Positions 26,701-34,836 of a stretch of DNA of 35,838 nt are shown piece after piece. Within the stretch, counting starts at the first letter, position 1. The number at the start of each line of letters is the position of its first letter. The notes under the pieces were generated by a model. The model saw nothing but the letters and a program-made list of their open reading frames with translations, was not told the origin of the DNA and searched no databases. A program made the translations under genes and the position numbers. Source of the DNA: Terriglobia bacterium (lineage in GTDB: Bacteria > Acidobacteriota > Terriglobia > Terriglobales > Acidobacteriaceae); the NCBI GenBank assembly GCA_020073385.1, contig JAIQFH010000064.1, forward strand, positions 1 through 35,838. The letters run 5' to 3'.

Positions 26701-27027
26701 AGCGGCCGCCGGCTGTTTATCGAAAACCGGCTTCCAGGCATTTCCGCCATCGGTTGACTTCCACACTCCGCCCGATGCGGCTCCGGCGTAGTAGGTAGTT
26801 GGGTCTCCCGGGATTCCTGCGATCGCAGAGATACGATTTCCAGTCTTTGGTCCGACGAAACGAAACCTCAGTTGGCCTTCCTCATCGGAATCCGACTGCT
26901 GTGCGGTCACCAGGATTGGACTGATGGTCCATATGAAGACCAGACAGATGAGGACAGGGCGAATGATACAGACGATTCCTGTTTTGTAGCGAATGGCGTC
27001 TTTGATTTCAGTTCGTTTTGGGTTCAT
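23710..27027 (-). CDS. large secreted BNR/Asp-box repeat (sortilin-like propeller) protein
   Basis: About 1105 aa. A signal peptide lies near residues 24-40 (RPVLICLVFIWTISPIL), after a charged start. The body holds about ten Asp-box motifs of the form S/T-x-D-x-G-x-x-W, such as KSTDGGNAWKP, KSVDAGKTWTN, RTTDGGQHWER, VSHDGGTKWTH, RSDDGGEHWKA, KTSDGGQSWSV and KTTDMGKTWKK, so probably two seven- or ten-bladed propellers. The C-terminal 350 residues have a beta domain (LDILDSEGKVIRKL) and a charged alpha-helical region rich in K and E. Proteins of this form are numerous in Acidobacteriota; function is not established and no glycosidase active site is visible. An ATG at 27126 would add a 33-residue extension. 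27027 is chosen because the signal peptide then lies nearer the N-terminus. Confidence 0.88.
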   Translation of the reverse strand: MNPKRTEIKDAIRYKTGIVCIIRPVLICLVFIWTISPILVTAQQSDSDEEGQLRFRFVGPKTGNRISAIAGIPGDPTTYYAGAASGGVWKSTDGGNAWKPVFDKQPAAAIGSLAVAHSDPSTVWAGTGEAWAIRDIDVMGNGIYKSVDAGKTWTNMGLEHSGRIGRIVIHPSNADIVFACVLGRMTGPQSERGVFRTTDGGQHWERVLFAGDNVGCSGLTMDPHNPHTLFAGMWQAEMHTYGEFSGGPGSGLYVSHDGGTKWTHLEEHGLPHVPLGKIDVAVAPTNSRRVFALIQTTEQGSLWRSDDGGEHWKAVNYQRALIGRAGYYIRIAVSTGNENEVYVSNSSFHRSLDGGENFKEVPWGGDTHDIWIDPQNPDRFVITDDGGMSITTVHGRGLHRVKLPIGQMYHVAVDNQVPYYFYSNMQDDGNMRGPSVPIDGNETGWDHGMGGCESGFTIPDITDPNIVWATCYGNKVTRWDARIKHARSVSPWMMTLDSPPNEIKYRCHWTSPLAIDPFDHNTVYYGCQVIFKTSDGGQSWSVISPDLSTQDASRIVPSGGIVGDNLGQFYGEVVFAIAPSPVQKGLIWAGTNDGQIWHTDDRGQWVNVTKNVNGLPPWGTITSIAPSSFEAGTAYVSVDFHLMDDRDPFIYKTTDMGKTWKKISNELPRHELSYVRTIAEDPNCAGLLFAGTGNGLFYSPDDGGHWSALDAGLPHSPVTWAVVQKNFHDLVVSTYGRGLYILDDITPLEQMAKTHSDSAVVLFEPRATYRFTRGGKAMLNFSLKTAPKDPIQLDILDSEGKVIRKLETRARVGINRVQWDLRHDSPRLVALRTVAPDNPHIWEEPRFRDSDSRPITHWGSKPAEGGPIVAPGKYVVRLKVEGQSFSQPLTVARDRRITASDADIEQSLKTLLAIRDDISHISDTVNRIEWVRKQLEDVKAMLRPAKKKEEENKEAPTDEENEYEGPKFEPAPPQVLSEAETKRKADLLNSAEALDKKLLSIEHKLVSQALLNSDDKYFVEPYQLYLNLIWLNAEVGTGGGDVAGGADFAPTDTQLELLKTFESQMTDVDTEFRNFVREDIPAFNRSLGDFGALTLTVSPSTGKGN

Positions 27028-27151
27028 AGGTTCATTTGTCAACAGGATGCGTTTACTGGCTTCGAAAAATTCCGACAGGCTTATAGCGCCGGCATTGAGC
27101 AGCCAACAAACGACATTTCCTACCATCAAATTCTTTTCGCGGCGATTAAGG

Positions 27152-27168
27152 TTACATATTGTATGTAA
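27152..27168 (-). promoter_or_regulatory. palindromic operator candidate upstream of the BNR gene
   Basis: TTACATA-TTG-TATGTAA is a perfect 7+7 inverted repeat in an AT-rich patch, 125 bp before the proposed start at 27027 and 24 bp before the alternative start at 27126. Its form suits a dimeric repressor or activator. No candidate regulator is known. Confidence 0.45.
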
Positions 27169-27403
27169 TATCCATTCAGCTTTCCAGCGGTATCAGTCAG
27201 GTCGCCTCGCCCCCCACTGGGGAGATTATGTCCGAGGGTGCAACTTTGCGAGCCATAGAGATTTCCCCCTGGCTCGCAAAAAGGGACACACATCCCGCAC
27301 ACCCGATCGTGAAAGGAGGTATTCATCAGTTGATTGAAGAGAAGATGACTAATTGGCCATCACTCGACTAACAGCTTTAGACCGAGATTGTCATTCGATC
27401 CGG

Positions 27404-27453
27404 TGATACCGGCAACTGATACCGAGTCCTGCGTGCAAGTTATTTGTTAGCAG
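27404..27453 (+). repeat. TGATACC double repeat, copy 3 (about 50 bp)
   Basis: TGATACC-GGCAAC-TGATACC (starts 13 bp apart) is followed by CTGCGTGCAAGTTATTTGTT, which aligns with the tail of copy 2 at 16173. It lies about 90 bp from the 3' end of the VWA gene, in DNA with no gene. Confidence 0.5.
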
Positions 27454-27505
27454 CTACTGCCGGTCAGAGGGCAGTATCCTTCCTCCGAGGCCACGCCGAA
27501 GGATG

Positions 27506-27521
27506 TCGCCAGGGCTGGCGA
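27506..27521 (-). terminator. hairpin downstream of the VWA gene
   Basis: TCGCCA and TGGCGA pair around a four-base loop, about 24 bp after the VWA stop. No T-tract follows on the minus strand, so it is a weak terminator candidate. Confidence 0.25.
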
Positions 27522-27544
27522 AAACGCTGTCTTTCCTTCGAGAA

Positions 27545-28703
27545 TCAGGATCCGCGAATGACAGCGACGTCTTCTTCAGCTGCCCAACTGTGTAAGTCCC
27601 TTCCAGTGAGCGCGAAAGCCATCATCGAAGGAAACTGATCTGGAGTACAGGCAAACACGGGACACCCAACGCTTGCGATTGCTTCGGCATGTTTCGCTTC
27701 ATAAGCTGGATGGCCTGAATCCGACAGCGCGAGCAGCACGATGAGGTTCACGCCGCGTTGCTTTATAGCGGCGGCACGGGCAAGCATCGAAGCTGCATCT
27801 CCTCCCTCGTACAAATCGGTTATGAGCACGAGATGCGTCTGCGTCGGGTTCTCGATCTGCTTTTCGCGATAGGCCAGCGCCGCGTTGATTATCTGTCCCG
27901 CCGCCTAATTGGACTCCGAAAAGCACCTCCACCGGGTCCGCCAGTTGATCGGTCAGGTCCACGATCGATGTGTCGAAGCAGATGAGCTCCGTCGACAGTC
28001 CCGGGATCGATGCCATGACGGCTGCGAAAATCGATGAGTACACGACCGAGGTGGCCATCGATCCAGACTGATCGACACACAAGACGACATGATCGAGCTG
28101 CGCGCGGGACTTCGTGTGGCGCGTGTGTCCCACTAGCGTCTCTGGAACGACCGTGCCATGCTGCGGTTGGTAATGGCGCAGATTTCCGCGGATTGTTCGA
28201 GGCCAGTCGATGTCCGCATGTCGAGGTCTCCGAGTGCGCTGGGAGCGGTTCAGCGCGCCTCTCAGAGTCTCACGCGTATTGTGTTCAAGCCTGCGCATGA
28301 GGTCGTCCACAACTTTGCGAACTACCTGTCGCGCGGTTTCCAGGGTCTTGCCTGGAATTGCAGCACGCAAGGAGATGAGGTCGGCGACGAGATGGACATC
28401 GGCCTCCAACGTCGAAAGGAATTCCGGTTCGAGCATCAGAGCCTTTAAGCTCAGTCGCTCGAATGCATCTTTCTGGACGATTTGAACGACGGGAGTCGGG
28501 AAGAACTCGCGAATGTCGCCGAGCCATTTTGCGACGCGCGGAGAGGACGCGCCCAGCCCACCCCGGCGCTTCTCAGTTCCAGTGTCATACAGCGCTGATA
28601 GAGCGGCGTTAAGTCGGCGGTCACGATCCGAGAGCTCGTTTTGTTCATCATCGACGCCAAGGGCGAGTTGCCAGCGCCGCAAGCGCTCTTTTTGAGAGAT
28701 CAT
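27545..28703 (-). pseudogene. VWA-domain protein of a MoxR/VWA/DUF5682 cluster (one-base frameshift)
   Basis: Restored length about 385 aa. A helical N-terminal domain (residues 1-200, starting ISQKERLRRWQLALG) leads into a von Willebrand A domain with the MIDAS motif DQSGS (in LDHVVLCVDQSGSMATS) and the Gly-rich GGGTD. Directly after GGGTD the family sequence continues in another frame: INAALAYREKQIENPTQ, then HLVLITDLYEGGDAA, to a stop at 27545. One surplus A near 27896 would explain it. ATG 28703 overlaps the stop of the upstream DUF5682 gene by ATGA, so the two are coupled. Such VWA proteins usually work with a MoxR-type AAA ATPase, which is absent here. Whether the frameshift is real cannot be told from one sequence. 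Confidence 0.8.
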
Positions 28704-29680
28704 GCGGGCTCTCCAAGGCCGAGGATTTTATAGAGCAATGGCAACGCCGCTTCGAAGGCAGGATTAGAGTCCGTTGCGGAGTGCGAAGCCGCCGCTGTGC
28801 TTTGTTGGCGCCCGCGCTGAACTTTCTCGAGCACGCGACGGCGTGCTACGGTATCGAAGCTCGACATGCTTCGCCGCAGGAGCGGAAGCGAATCCGTGAA
28901 GTCCGTTTCACTGAGCTCACAGAGCCAGGCGTCAAGTAATTGCAGCAGCGCTTCGTCTTGCAGGAGTACCTCCGATCCGCCGCGCAGAAAACCTTCAAGA
29001 AATGCGCCCGATTCTTTTGGTTGCCGTGAGCCCGTGTGCCGCGCAAACTCGGCTGCAACCTTGTCCAGTTCCCAGGCACTCACGTCGTGCAGCCGACGAA
29101 GGCTCAGCCCCGCAATCGACGGCGTGACCTGGTCGTCACTTACGATCCTGCCCAACTCCTCTCGCCACGAAGAGGTGAGCGCGTCATCGCTAAACAAGCG
29201 TAACGCCTCATCGTAGCCTTCCATCGCGGAAATGTGTGCGGCAGCGGTCTCTTCGTCCAGTCCGCGCGAGCCCATTCGAACGCCGGCATTGATCTCCACA
29301 CTGATCGACAGGATCAACGAGCGAAGCGCATCTTCCGGCAGCCGCCGAGCTGTGCCGTAACGAAGCACCCGCACCAAGGGCGAAACCGCCTTCATCAGGT
29401 CAGTGATGTCGCTAGAGCTTACCGCCACCGCCTGAAGTTGCTCGATGCACGAAGCCGCCGTCTCCGGCAGGTCCGCCACAAGAGCGCTCTGGATAAGAGT
29501 GGCGAGCTCAGTGATCGAAGTTGTCTGGCCCGCTTTCTTGAGGGTTGCATTCGCGGCCGCCTGTTCGATGGTGACACCATAAACCAGCGCCTCCGCCAGA
29601 TGGACTGAGTACCAAGGCTCCCATTCGATCACCCAAACTTCACGGAAGGTGCCCCGGCCCGCCTGAGCATCCGTCAACTT
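28700..29680 (-). pseudogene. DUF5682-family protein, C-terminal part only
   Basis: The family-like sequence begins near residue 54 of the open frame (GRGTFREVWVIEWEPWYSV) and runs to the C-terminus (LPLLYKILGLGEPA), about 325 aa. Complete DUF5682 proteins are over 700 aa, so the N-terminal half is missing. The open frame continues upstream to 29839, but that part is the out-of-frame shadow of the lipoprotein ORF and looks artificial. No ribosome binding site or ATG stands near the new 5' end. It overlaps the VWA gene by ATGA. In other bacteria DUF5682 genes sit between a MoxR ATPase and a VWA gene, and the missing ATPase fits a deletion with its breakpoint near 29680. The cluster context is from memory. 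Confidence 0.7.
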
Positions 29681-29874
29681 TCCGGGGGCGACGAGTTGCC
29701 GCCACTGCAGCCCGCCAGGAACAAACACGCGAACACGATGACGCCCAGCAGCACCCGTGGAATCCCGCTGCGAACAAGAGACCTCACTTTCTCGGTGGGG
29801 CGAACCGTCGCTCCTAGGTGTTGACGAGCGATGCGGCAAGCTGAAGGCAAACTACGCACAACTGCTTCTTGCAT
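29674..29874 (-). CDS. short putative lipoprotein (possibly a truncated N-terminus)
   Basis: 66 codons from ATG 29874 (GAGGAAAAG upstream) to 29674. The N-terminal 40 residues are basic and polar, then RVLLGVIVFACLFLAGC gives a lipobox (LAGC), followed by only SGGNSSPPES before the stop. A long basic lead before a lipobox is unusual. The stop lies at the point where DUF5682 homology begins in another frame, so this may be the beginning of a longer lipoprotein whose rest was lost in the same deletion. The small ORF is real as a frame; its expression is uncertain. Confidence 0.4.
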   Translation of the reverse strand: MQEAVVRSLPSACRIARQHLGATVRPTEKVRSLVRSGIPRVLLGVIVFACLFLAGCSGGNSSPPES

Positions 29875-29991
29875 GAACTTTTCCTCTTCGTCGACCTGTA
29901 CACGGATCGGCGCGGCAGAGCGACAGAGCTCGCACAAGCCAAACGGCGAGTCAGGAAATTGTGTTCTTGGCTCTATGTTGCTTGGGGGAAG

Positions 29992-31263
29992 CTACTTCAT
30001 CGCCACTCCGTGGGGACGTGCGGGACCTGTGGGGAAGGCGGTATTGAAATCGAGATTGAACCGGGGATCGAGCTCCAGATGGTCTTTGTACACTTTGACA
30101 ACGTGAACCTTGTGGTCACCCTCGAAGTGGACCTTGCCGAAGTCGTCCTCATTCAGGAAGTAGTCGGTGACTACTAACCTTTTGTCATCGTCAGTGAGAG
30201 CGATGGCATGCGGCCCCGCGTCGAGACCCAGATTCACAATTCCGATTTGGAAAGGCGCTTCCGGGTGGCTGACATCTAGCATCCCCACCTGGCCCGCCTG
30301 GAAAGAAGCAAATAGAAGACGGTCGCCGCTTTTGGGCATCGCTAGAAGTTGAGTCATGCCTCCGCGCACAGGAACTTCAACATGTGGAACGATGTTTTCG
30401 CAGTCGAACACGGATACCGCCGTCCCATCTTGAGTGTTTACCAGGTACACCAACCCGTCGAACATGCCGGCGGTGAATGCACGGCCCTGTGGATCACCGG
30501 GGATCAGTTTCACATCCATCGTGCCGATCGCATCCGGCATCTGAATCGTGCGGACAATCCGCCGTTCCTTTAGATCCCACACCCGAATCGAACCCCGAAG
30601 CATGGGATCGCCGGGCATCGTGTTCAGCGAACTCGACGGCATCATGAAGTCAGAAGTAACCATCAAGTTCAACTCTGGACGCGCGGAAACACCATGCGGA
30701 TTAAAGCCGTCCTGTGGAGGGCGAGAGGGCCATTCGTGGACGAAGTGCAGTTCTTTGTCGAACTCGGCAACTCGACCCGGTTCTCCACCGCTGTGCGACC
30801 CCATTTGCGTGATCAAAAATCCGCCCTTCTCCAGAGGCAGAAAGTCATCAGTGATGCTGGACTTAGATGTCGAGGTAGAAAACAAAAACTTGGGATAACG
30901 CTCGTCGCTGACGTCAAAAAAGAAGATGCCGTTCTGTCCGCGGAGGAGGCTCAGCAGGCCACCGCAGCCCAGGACCTTCTTATCAGCCGAGAGGTGACAA
31001 TGGTGGGCTTCGTTGCTGATGTTGCCAGGTGGTGGAACGGGTACGGTGCGGATGACCTTGCCATAATCCTTCGACTCCTCATCGAAATCGATGACCGCCA
31101 AGAAATCCGGTCCTACACGCGCCTGGTCTCCCGCCCAGACATAGAGTGTCTTGGCCCGCTCGTTTCGTCCGTCGTTTCGGTCATTCGCAAACGATGCACC
31201 CGCCGCCATCACCATGAGCAGAGCCCACACGGCGCCAGAAAAATAGCAATCAAACCTCTTCAT
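29992..31263 (-). CDS. SBP56-like (selenium-binding/methanethiol oxidase-related) secreted beta-propeller
   Basis: 423 aa with a signal peptide (MKRFDCYFSGAVWALLMVMA, cut near SFA-ND). The repeated beta pattern and segments match the SBP56/methanethiol oxidase family: EAHHCHLSADKK (His pair near 95), NPHGVSARPELNLMVTSDF, GSIRVWDLKERRIVRTIQM, and the C-terminal ARPHGVAMK. SBP56 proteins have a CSSC pair after the first His motif and a longer C-terminus (HELRYPGGD-like). Here only single Cys residues occur and the tail is short. The resemblance is therefore distant; a general metal-binding YVTN-like propeller is an alternative. AGGAG before ATG 31263 supports the start. Nothing next to it shows a pathway. 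Confidence 0.6.
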   Translation of the reverse strand: MKRFDCYFSGAVWALLMVMAAGASFANDRNDGRNERAKTLYVWAGDQARVGPDFLAVIDFDEESKDYGKVIRTVPVPPPGNISNEAHHCHLSADKKVLGCGGLLSLLRGQNGIFFFDVSDERYPKFLFSTSTSKSSITDDFLPLEKGGFLITQMGSHSGGEPGRVAEFDKELHFVHEWPSRPPQDGFNPHGVSARPELNLMVTSDFMMPSSSLNTMPGDPMLRGSIRVWDLKERRIVRTIQMPDAIGTMDVKLIPGDPQGRAFTAGMFDGLVYLVNTQDGTAVSVFDCENIVPHVEVPVRGGMTQLLAMPKSGDRLLFASFQAGQVGMLDVSHPEAPFQIGIVNLGLDAGPHAIALTDDDKRLVVTDYFLNEDDFGKVHFEGDHKVHVVKVYKDHLELDPRFNLDFNTAFPTGPARPHGVAMK

Positions 31264-31687
31264 ATAGCTCCTATTGCCGCCTCCAGGGCAGACGACATCT
31301 ACGGTTCCGAGTCAGAGCGCTCGAGTTGCTGGGTGCGATCGCTCCTTCAGCAGCTCGGCACAAAAGAAAGCAAGCGGCCCGTGCGTTCACTTCTAGGGAA
31401 ATTGGTGCTCACAATCGAGAGATCGCCCCACACAACTCGCCCACGGACACTAATCGCCCGAAACGAGCGGTAGCGTCAATTCCTCAGAGATTCCCTTTCG
31501 GTGGAATTTCGATTCCCTGCAGTTTCCGGGCCTGGTAACGCTCGGAGGCTTGGTGTCACAATTTAGTAAGAGAATAGGCTGGCGCCAGCAATAGTCCGAA
31601 GTATCAATCAGTTAGCTCATCGTGGATCAGGAGTGTTCGGGCGAGTGGGACAGTGATAGACTTTTTAACCATTCTGGGACGTGGTGT
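31264..31687. other. divergent intergenic region
   Basis: It lies between the SBP56-like gene (minus) and the regulator gene (plus). No gene is supported. It should hold both promoters, but I see no clear operator. AGTATCAATCAGTT near 31599 distantly resembles the TGATACC motif. Confidence 0.35.
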
Positions 31688-33508
31688 ATGGAGAGTTACC
31701 TTGCTGAAAAAACCTTCTACCGTTTTGGCGCGTTTGAGTTGAATGCGCAGACCGGCGAGTTATCGAACAACGGCAAGAAGCTGCAACTACGGGATCAACC
31801 ACTCAGATTGCTACTTACCCTCCTTGAGGTGCCTGGAGAACTCGTGCTCCGGGAGGCATTGGTTCGGCGACTGTGGCCAGAAGGCACTTTTGTCGATTTC
31901 GACCGTGGCCTGAATAAAGCGGTTTTGCATCTCCGTGAGGCCCTGGGCGACTCGGCCGAGCATCCCCAGTATATTGAGACCCTCCCGCGCAAAGGGTATC
32001 GCTTTATCGCGACGGTGATGCCGGACGTGCAGGAGATCCCGACCGATCCAATGTCCGATACACAAAACAGGGCACATTTCCTTTTTTGGACGCTAGCATT
32101 GATGGCCATCTTGGCAGCGGCGGTTGCTCTGAACATCAGCGGCGCGCGAACCTGGATTGGCAATCGCTTCTATTCCAACTCGCAGATCAGTGCCCTCGCT
32201 GTTCTTCCACTGGAAAACCTCTCCGGCGACCCGGAACAAGAGTATTTCGCCGATGGCATGACGGACGAACTTATCACCAATCTCGCCAAGATGGCTCCAG
32301 TCCGAGTCGTGTCACGGACATCGGTGATGCATTACAAGGGCAGCCGCAAAACCCTAATGCAGATCGCCCATGAACTCCATGTGGACGCTGTGGTAGAGGG
32401 AACGGTTCAGCGCTCAGGCGACCGCGTCCGCGTCACCGCACAGTTGATCCAAACTTCGACGGACTCCCACCTGTGGGCGGAGAGTTATGAAGAGGACCTG
32501 AGAGGGATTCTCGATCTGCAAAGGAGTGTTGCTACAGATATCGCGCGGCAGGTGAATACGATGATCAAGCCGCTGCGTTCGACGCGACCGGTTGATCCAG
32601 CAGCCTATGTCGCCTATCTTAAGGGTCGTTTCGAGTTTTACCGGTACACGAAGGAAGGATGGCAGAAGGCGATCGAGTACTTCAGCGAAGCAATCCAACG
32701 TGACCCTGACTTTGCTCCTGCCCATGTTGGCTTGTCCGCTTCCTATCTCGCGGGCGTAGGCTGGGAGGCCCTGCCGCCGGAAGAGTCGCCCAAAGGAAAG
32801 GCGGAGGCCGAAAAGGCGCTGAAACTCGACGATCAATTGGCGAGTGCCCACTTCGTCATGGCGGGAGCTTATTCCCAGGAGTGGAGGTGGCTAGATGCGG
32901 AGAAGGAGTATCAACGCGGCATAGAATTGGATCCGAACGATGCACTCGGGCGGCAATGGTACAGCAATTATCTCTTAACTGTAGGCCGCTTTCAGGAAGC
33001 CATCGCTCAACAGGAACGCGCGCGAACCACCGATCCGTTCTCGCCGTTAATAAATACGAATCTGGCGAAGGCCTATTACTATGCGCGCCAGTTCGATCGT
33101 GCGGCTGCTCAGGCAAAGGATACGCTGAAAATCGATCCGACTTATCCGGCAGCGTGGGCATTTTTGGAGCGCGCCTATCGCCATATGGGAATGGCCGATC
33201 CGGCCGTCAGCGCGCGCCTCGCAGCGCATCTGGAAGAGGCGCAAACCATTCGGATGGCATACCGCCAATCTGGAATGCCCGGTGTGCTTCGAATAGAGGC
33301 GGAATCGTACAAAAAAGCCGGAGCGATCTTTGAATCTGCCCGTTGCTACGCGCAGGTTGGAGAAAAAGAGCAGATGTTCATTTTGTTGGATGACCACTTC
33401 CGACGGCACTATCCGGGCCTGTCTCGGCTGAAGGTCGACCCAGATTTTGATCCGGTTCGATCAGACCCGCATTTCCAGGACCTGCTACGACGGGTGGCGC
33501 TTCCCTGA
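31688..33508 (+). CDS. CadC-like winged-helix membrane regulator with TolB-like and TPR regions
   Basis: 606 aa from ATG 31688 (MESYLAEKTFYRFGAFEL); a GTG at 31622 would add 22 unconvincing residues. A DNA-binding winged helix of the OmpR/PhoB type spans about 9-110 (LRLLLTLLEVPGELV, WPEGTFVDFDRGLNKAVLHL, ETLPRKGYRFIA). One membrane span follows (FLFWTLALMAILAAAVAL, about 131-149). Next is a TolB/FlgO-like region (ALAVLPLENLSGDPEQEYFA, then DELHVDAVVEG-like EGTVQRSGDRVRVTAQL) to about 300. TPR repeats (about 310-560) fill the rest, with a C-terminal HFQDLLRR. These one-component regulators are expanded in Acidobacteriota. It probably regulates a neighbouring gene from the membrane; target and signal are unknown. 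Confidence 0.93.
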   Translation: MESYLAEKTFYRFGAFELNAQTGELSNNGKKLQLRDQPLRLLLTLLEVPGELVLREALVRRLWPEGTFVDFDRGLNKAVLHLREALGDSAEHPQYIETLPRKGYRFIATVMPDVQEIPTDPMSDTQNRAHFLFWTLALMAILAAAVALNISGARTWIGNRFYSNSQISALAVLPLENLSGDPEQEYFADGMTDELITNLAKMAPVRVVSRTSVMHYKGSRKTLMQIAHELHVDAVVEGTVQRSGDRVRVTAQLIQTSTDSHLWAESYEEDLRGILDLQRSVATDIARQVNTMIKPLRSTRPVDPAAYVAYLKGRFEFYRYTKEGWQKAIEYFSEAIQRDPDFAPAHVGLSASYLAGVGWEALPPEESPKGKAEAEKALKLDDQLASAHFVMAGAYSQEWRWLDAEKEYQRGIELDPNDALGRQWYSNYLLTVGRFQEAIAQQERARTTDPFSPLINTNLAKAYYYARQFDRAAAQAKDTLKIDPTYPAAWAFLERAYRHMGMADPAVSARLAAHLEEAQTIRMAYRQSGMPGVLRIEAESYKKAGAIFESARCYAQVGEKEQMFILLDDHFRRHYPGLSRLKVDPDFDPVRSDPHFQDLLRRVALP

Positions 33509-33512
33509 TCGC

Positions 33513-33640
33513 CCTTTTCCGAAGCGCGCATCGGTTGTTTTCCAGGCGCCCTACTGGGGACGCAATCGAGCCCTCATGCTCGAGCTTGAGCAGTAGGGGA
33601 TAAAACGTGCCCTGGTTGACCGCCAGAAGGTCTCCGCTTA
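33513..33640 (-). pseudogene. fragment of a PadR-family regulator
   Basis: On the minus strand a stretch of about 40 codons reads GDLLAVNQGTFYPLLLKLEH then EGSIAS and RLENNR. This is the recognition helix and wing of a PadR winged-helix repressor (family pattern: VNQGSLYPAL-KLE-GWI-S-ENNR). The N-terminal helix and the rest are missing, and the surrounding frame has no PadR character. It is a relic, separated from the regulator gene by only a few bases. Confidence 0.6.
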
Positions 33641-33943
33641 GTCTGCTCGATGCGCCAGGCAATTCCCCAGCCGTGTTGAAGTCTGTAAGCTTGGGCAGCC
33701 CCAAACTTTGTTCGGCGCTCCAGACGCGAGACACACCGACCTGGGTCTGCAAAATTCCTCCTTTGCCGATCGAAAAACTGATTTCCAATCAATCGCTTTT
33801 AGCTTAACGGCACGCACCTGGGCCTTGCAAAACTGCATGGTGCTCATTCCAAAGAGGAAGCACGCCCCTGCGAGTGGGCAAGGATGTCCCTGAAGAATTC
33901 TAAGTAACTTATTTATTTTGAATAACATGGCGGAGAGAGTGGG
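33641..33943. other. gene-less gap
   Basis: No gene seen on either strand between the PadR fragment and the enoyl-CoA hydratase. The long minus-strand frame across it (33638-34204) is mostly antisense to the hydratase. Confidence 0.4.
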
Positions 33944-34791
33944 ATGCCGAACAAAATCGATCACGAGAATGGAACACAGCTGGCTGGTTTTGAAACGATC
34001 TCTACGCATAAAGAAGGCGGCGTTCTGTTCGCGGAAATCGCCGCCCCACCAATGAATCTTCTGGGGCCGGAACTGGTCCGCGATCTGGTCTCTCTCATTC
34101 AACAGGCCGAGGCCGATGACTCCGTCCATGTACTCGTGTTCAAGAGTGCCGACCCATTTCCCATGTCGACGTAACTCGCATTGCGGAATATGGCGGGTTG
34201 GCAATGAAGCTCACCGGCGAACCTTCGCTCGCGACGGTGTTCCGTTATCTGAGCGCAAGCCGCTTGCTCACAATTGCGCAGATCGAAGGCCGCGTGCGCG
34301 GTGTGGGCAGCCAGTTTGTGTTGGCGTGTGACATGCGCTTCGCTGCGCGCGAGTCGGCAATTTTTGGTCAGCCGGAGGCAGGGTTCGGGCTGATCCCCGG
34401 CACAGGCGCCGCCCAGCATCTCACCCGACTCATGGGCCGGGGCCAGGCGATCGAGGTGCTGTTGGGCGCGGAGGATTACGACGCGCAGATGGCGGAACGC
34501 TACGGCTGGATCAATCGAGCGTTTCCCGCCGCCGAACTCGGCGATTTCGTTCAATCGCTAGCGCATCGGATAGCCAGCTTTCCAGCCTTTGGCCTTTACG
34601 TAATCAAGGAGCGGGTCAATGCGGTCACGCTTGCGCCTGCGGACGATTTTCGCCGTGATTCGAGTCTCTTCCTCGACTGTGTGCGGAAGCCAGAAGCACA
34701 GAACCGAATCAGAGCCGCGATGAAACGTGGCTTCCAGACCCGAGGAGCGGAAATGGCCCTGCCGCGCATGTTGGATGACTTGGCTGTCTAG
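33944..34791 (+). pseudogene. enoyl-CoA hydratase/isomerase-family protein (frameshifted)
   Basis: Restored length about 280 aa, normal for the crotonase fold. The first piece (33944 to about 34155) gives FAEIAAPPMNLLGPELVRDL and VLVFKSADP. The second continues in another frame from about 34157 (ISHVDVTRIAEYGG), then MAMKLTGEPSLATVF, GRVRGVGSQFVLACDMRFAA, PEAGFGLIPGTGAAQHLTRLMGR and ERYGWINRAFP. A few residues between SADP and ISHVD appear lost, so a deletion of about ten bases is more likely than a single-base slip. Family members hydrate or isomerise acyl-CoA thioesters. The Gly-rich oxyanion-hole stretch (GRVRGVGSQF) and Glu-containing loop are present in the second piece. It precedes an isochorismatase-like gene; a shared pathway is not evident. 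Confidence 0.75.
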
Positions 34792-34836
34792 GCCTGACAG
34801 CAACGGAGAACTTCGGTCAACATAAGGAGGAAAGAC

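Larger units (their letters stand above)
27028..27544. other. gene-less region between the BNR gene and the VWA gene
   Basis: It contains the BNR gene leader, the perfect palindrome at 27152-27168, the third TGATACC repeat at 27404 and a hairpin at 27506. No open frame here looks like a gene. Confidence 0.45.

Noticed and set aside
29681..29839. Extended N-terminus of the DUF5682 frame
   Set aside because: This part is the out-of-frame shadow of the lipoprotein ORF and shows no similarity to DUF5682 proteins.
30694..31473. 259-codon plus-strand frame
   Set aside because: Mostly antisense to the SBP56-like gene and without recognisable features.
33638..34204. 188-codon minus-strand frame
   Set aside because: Crosses the hydratase antisense and an intergenic gap; no known relatives.
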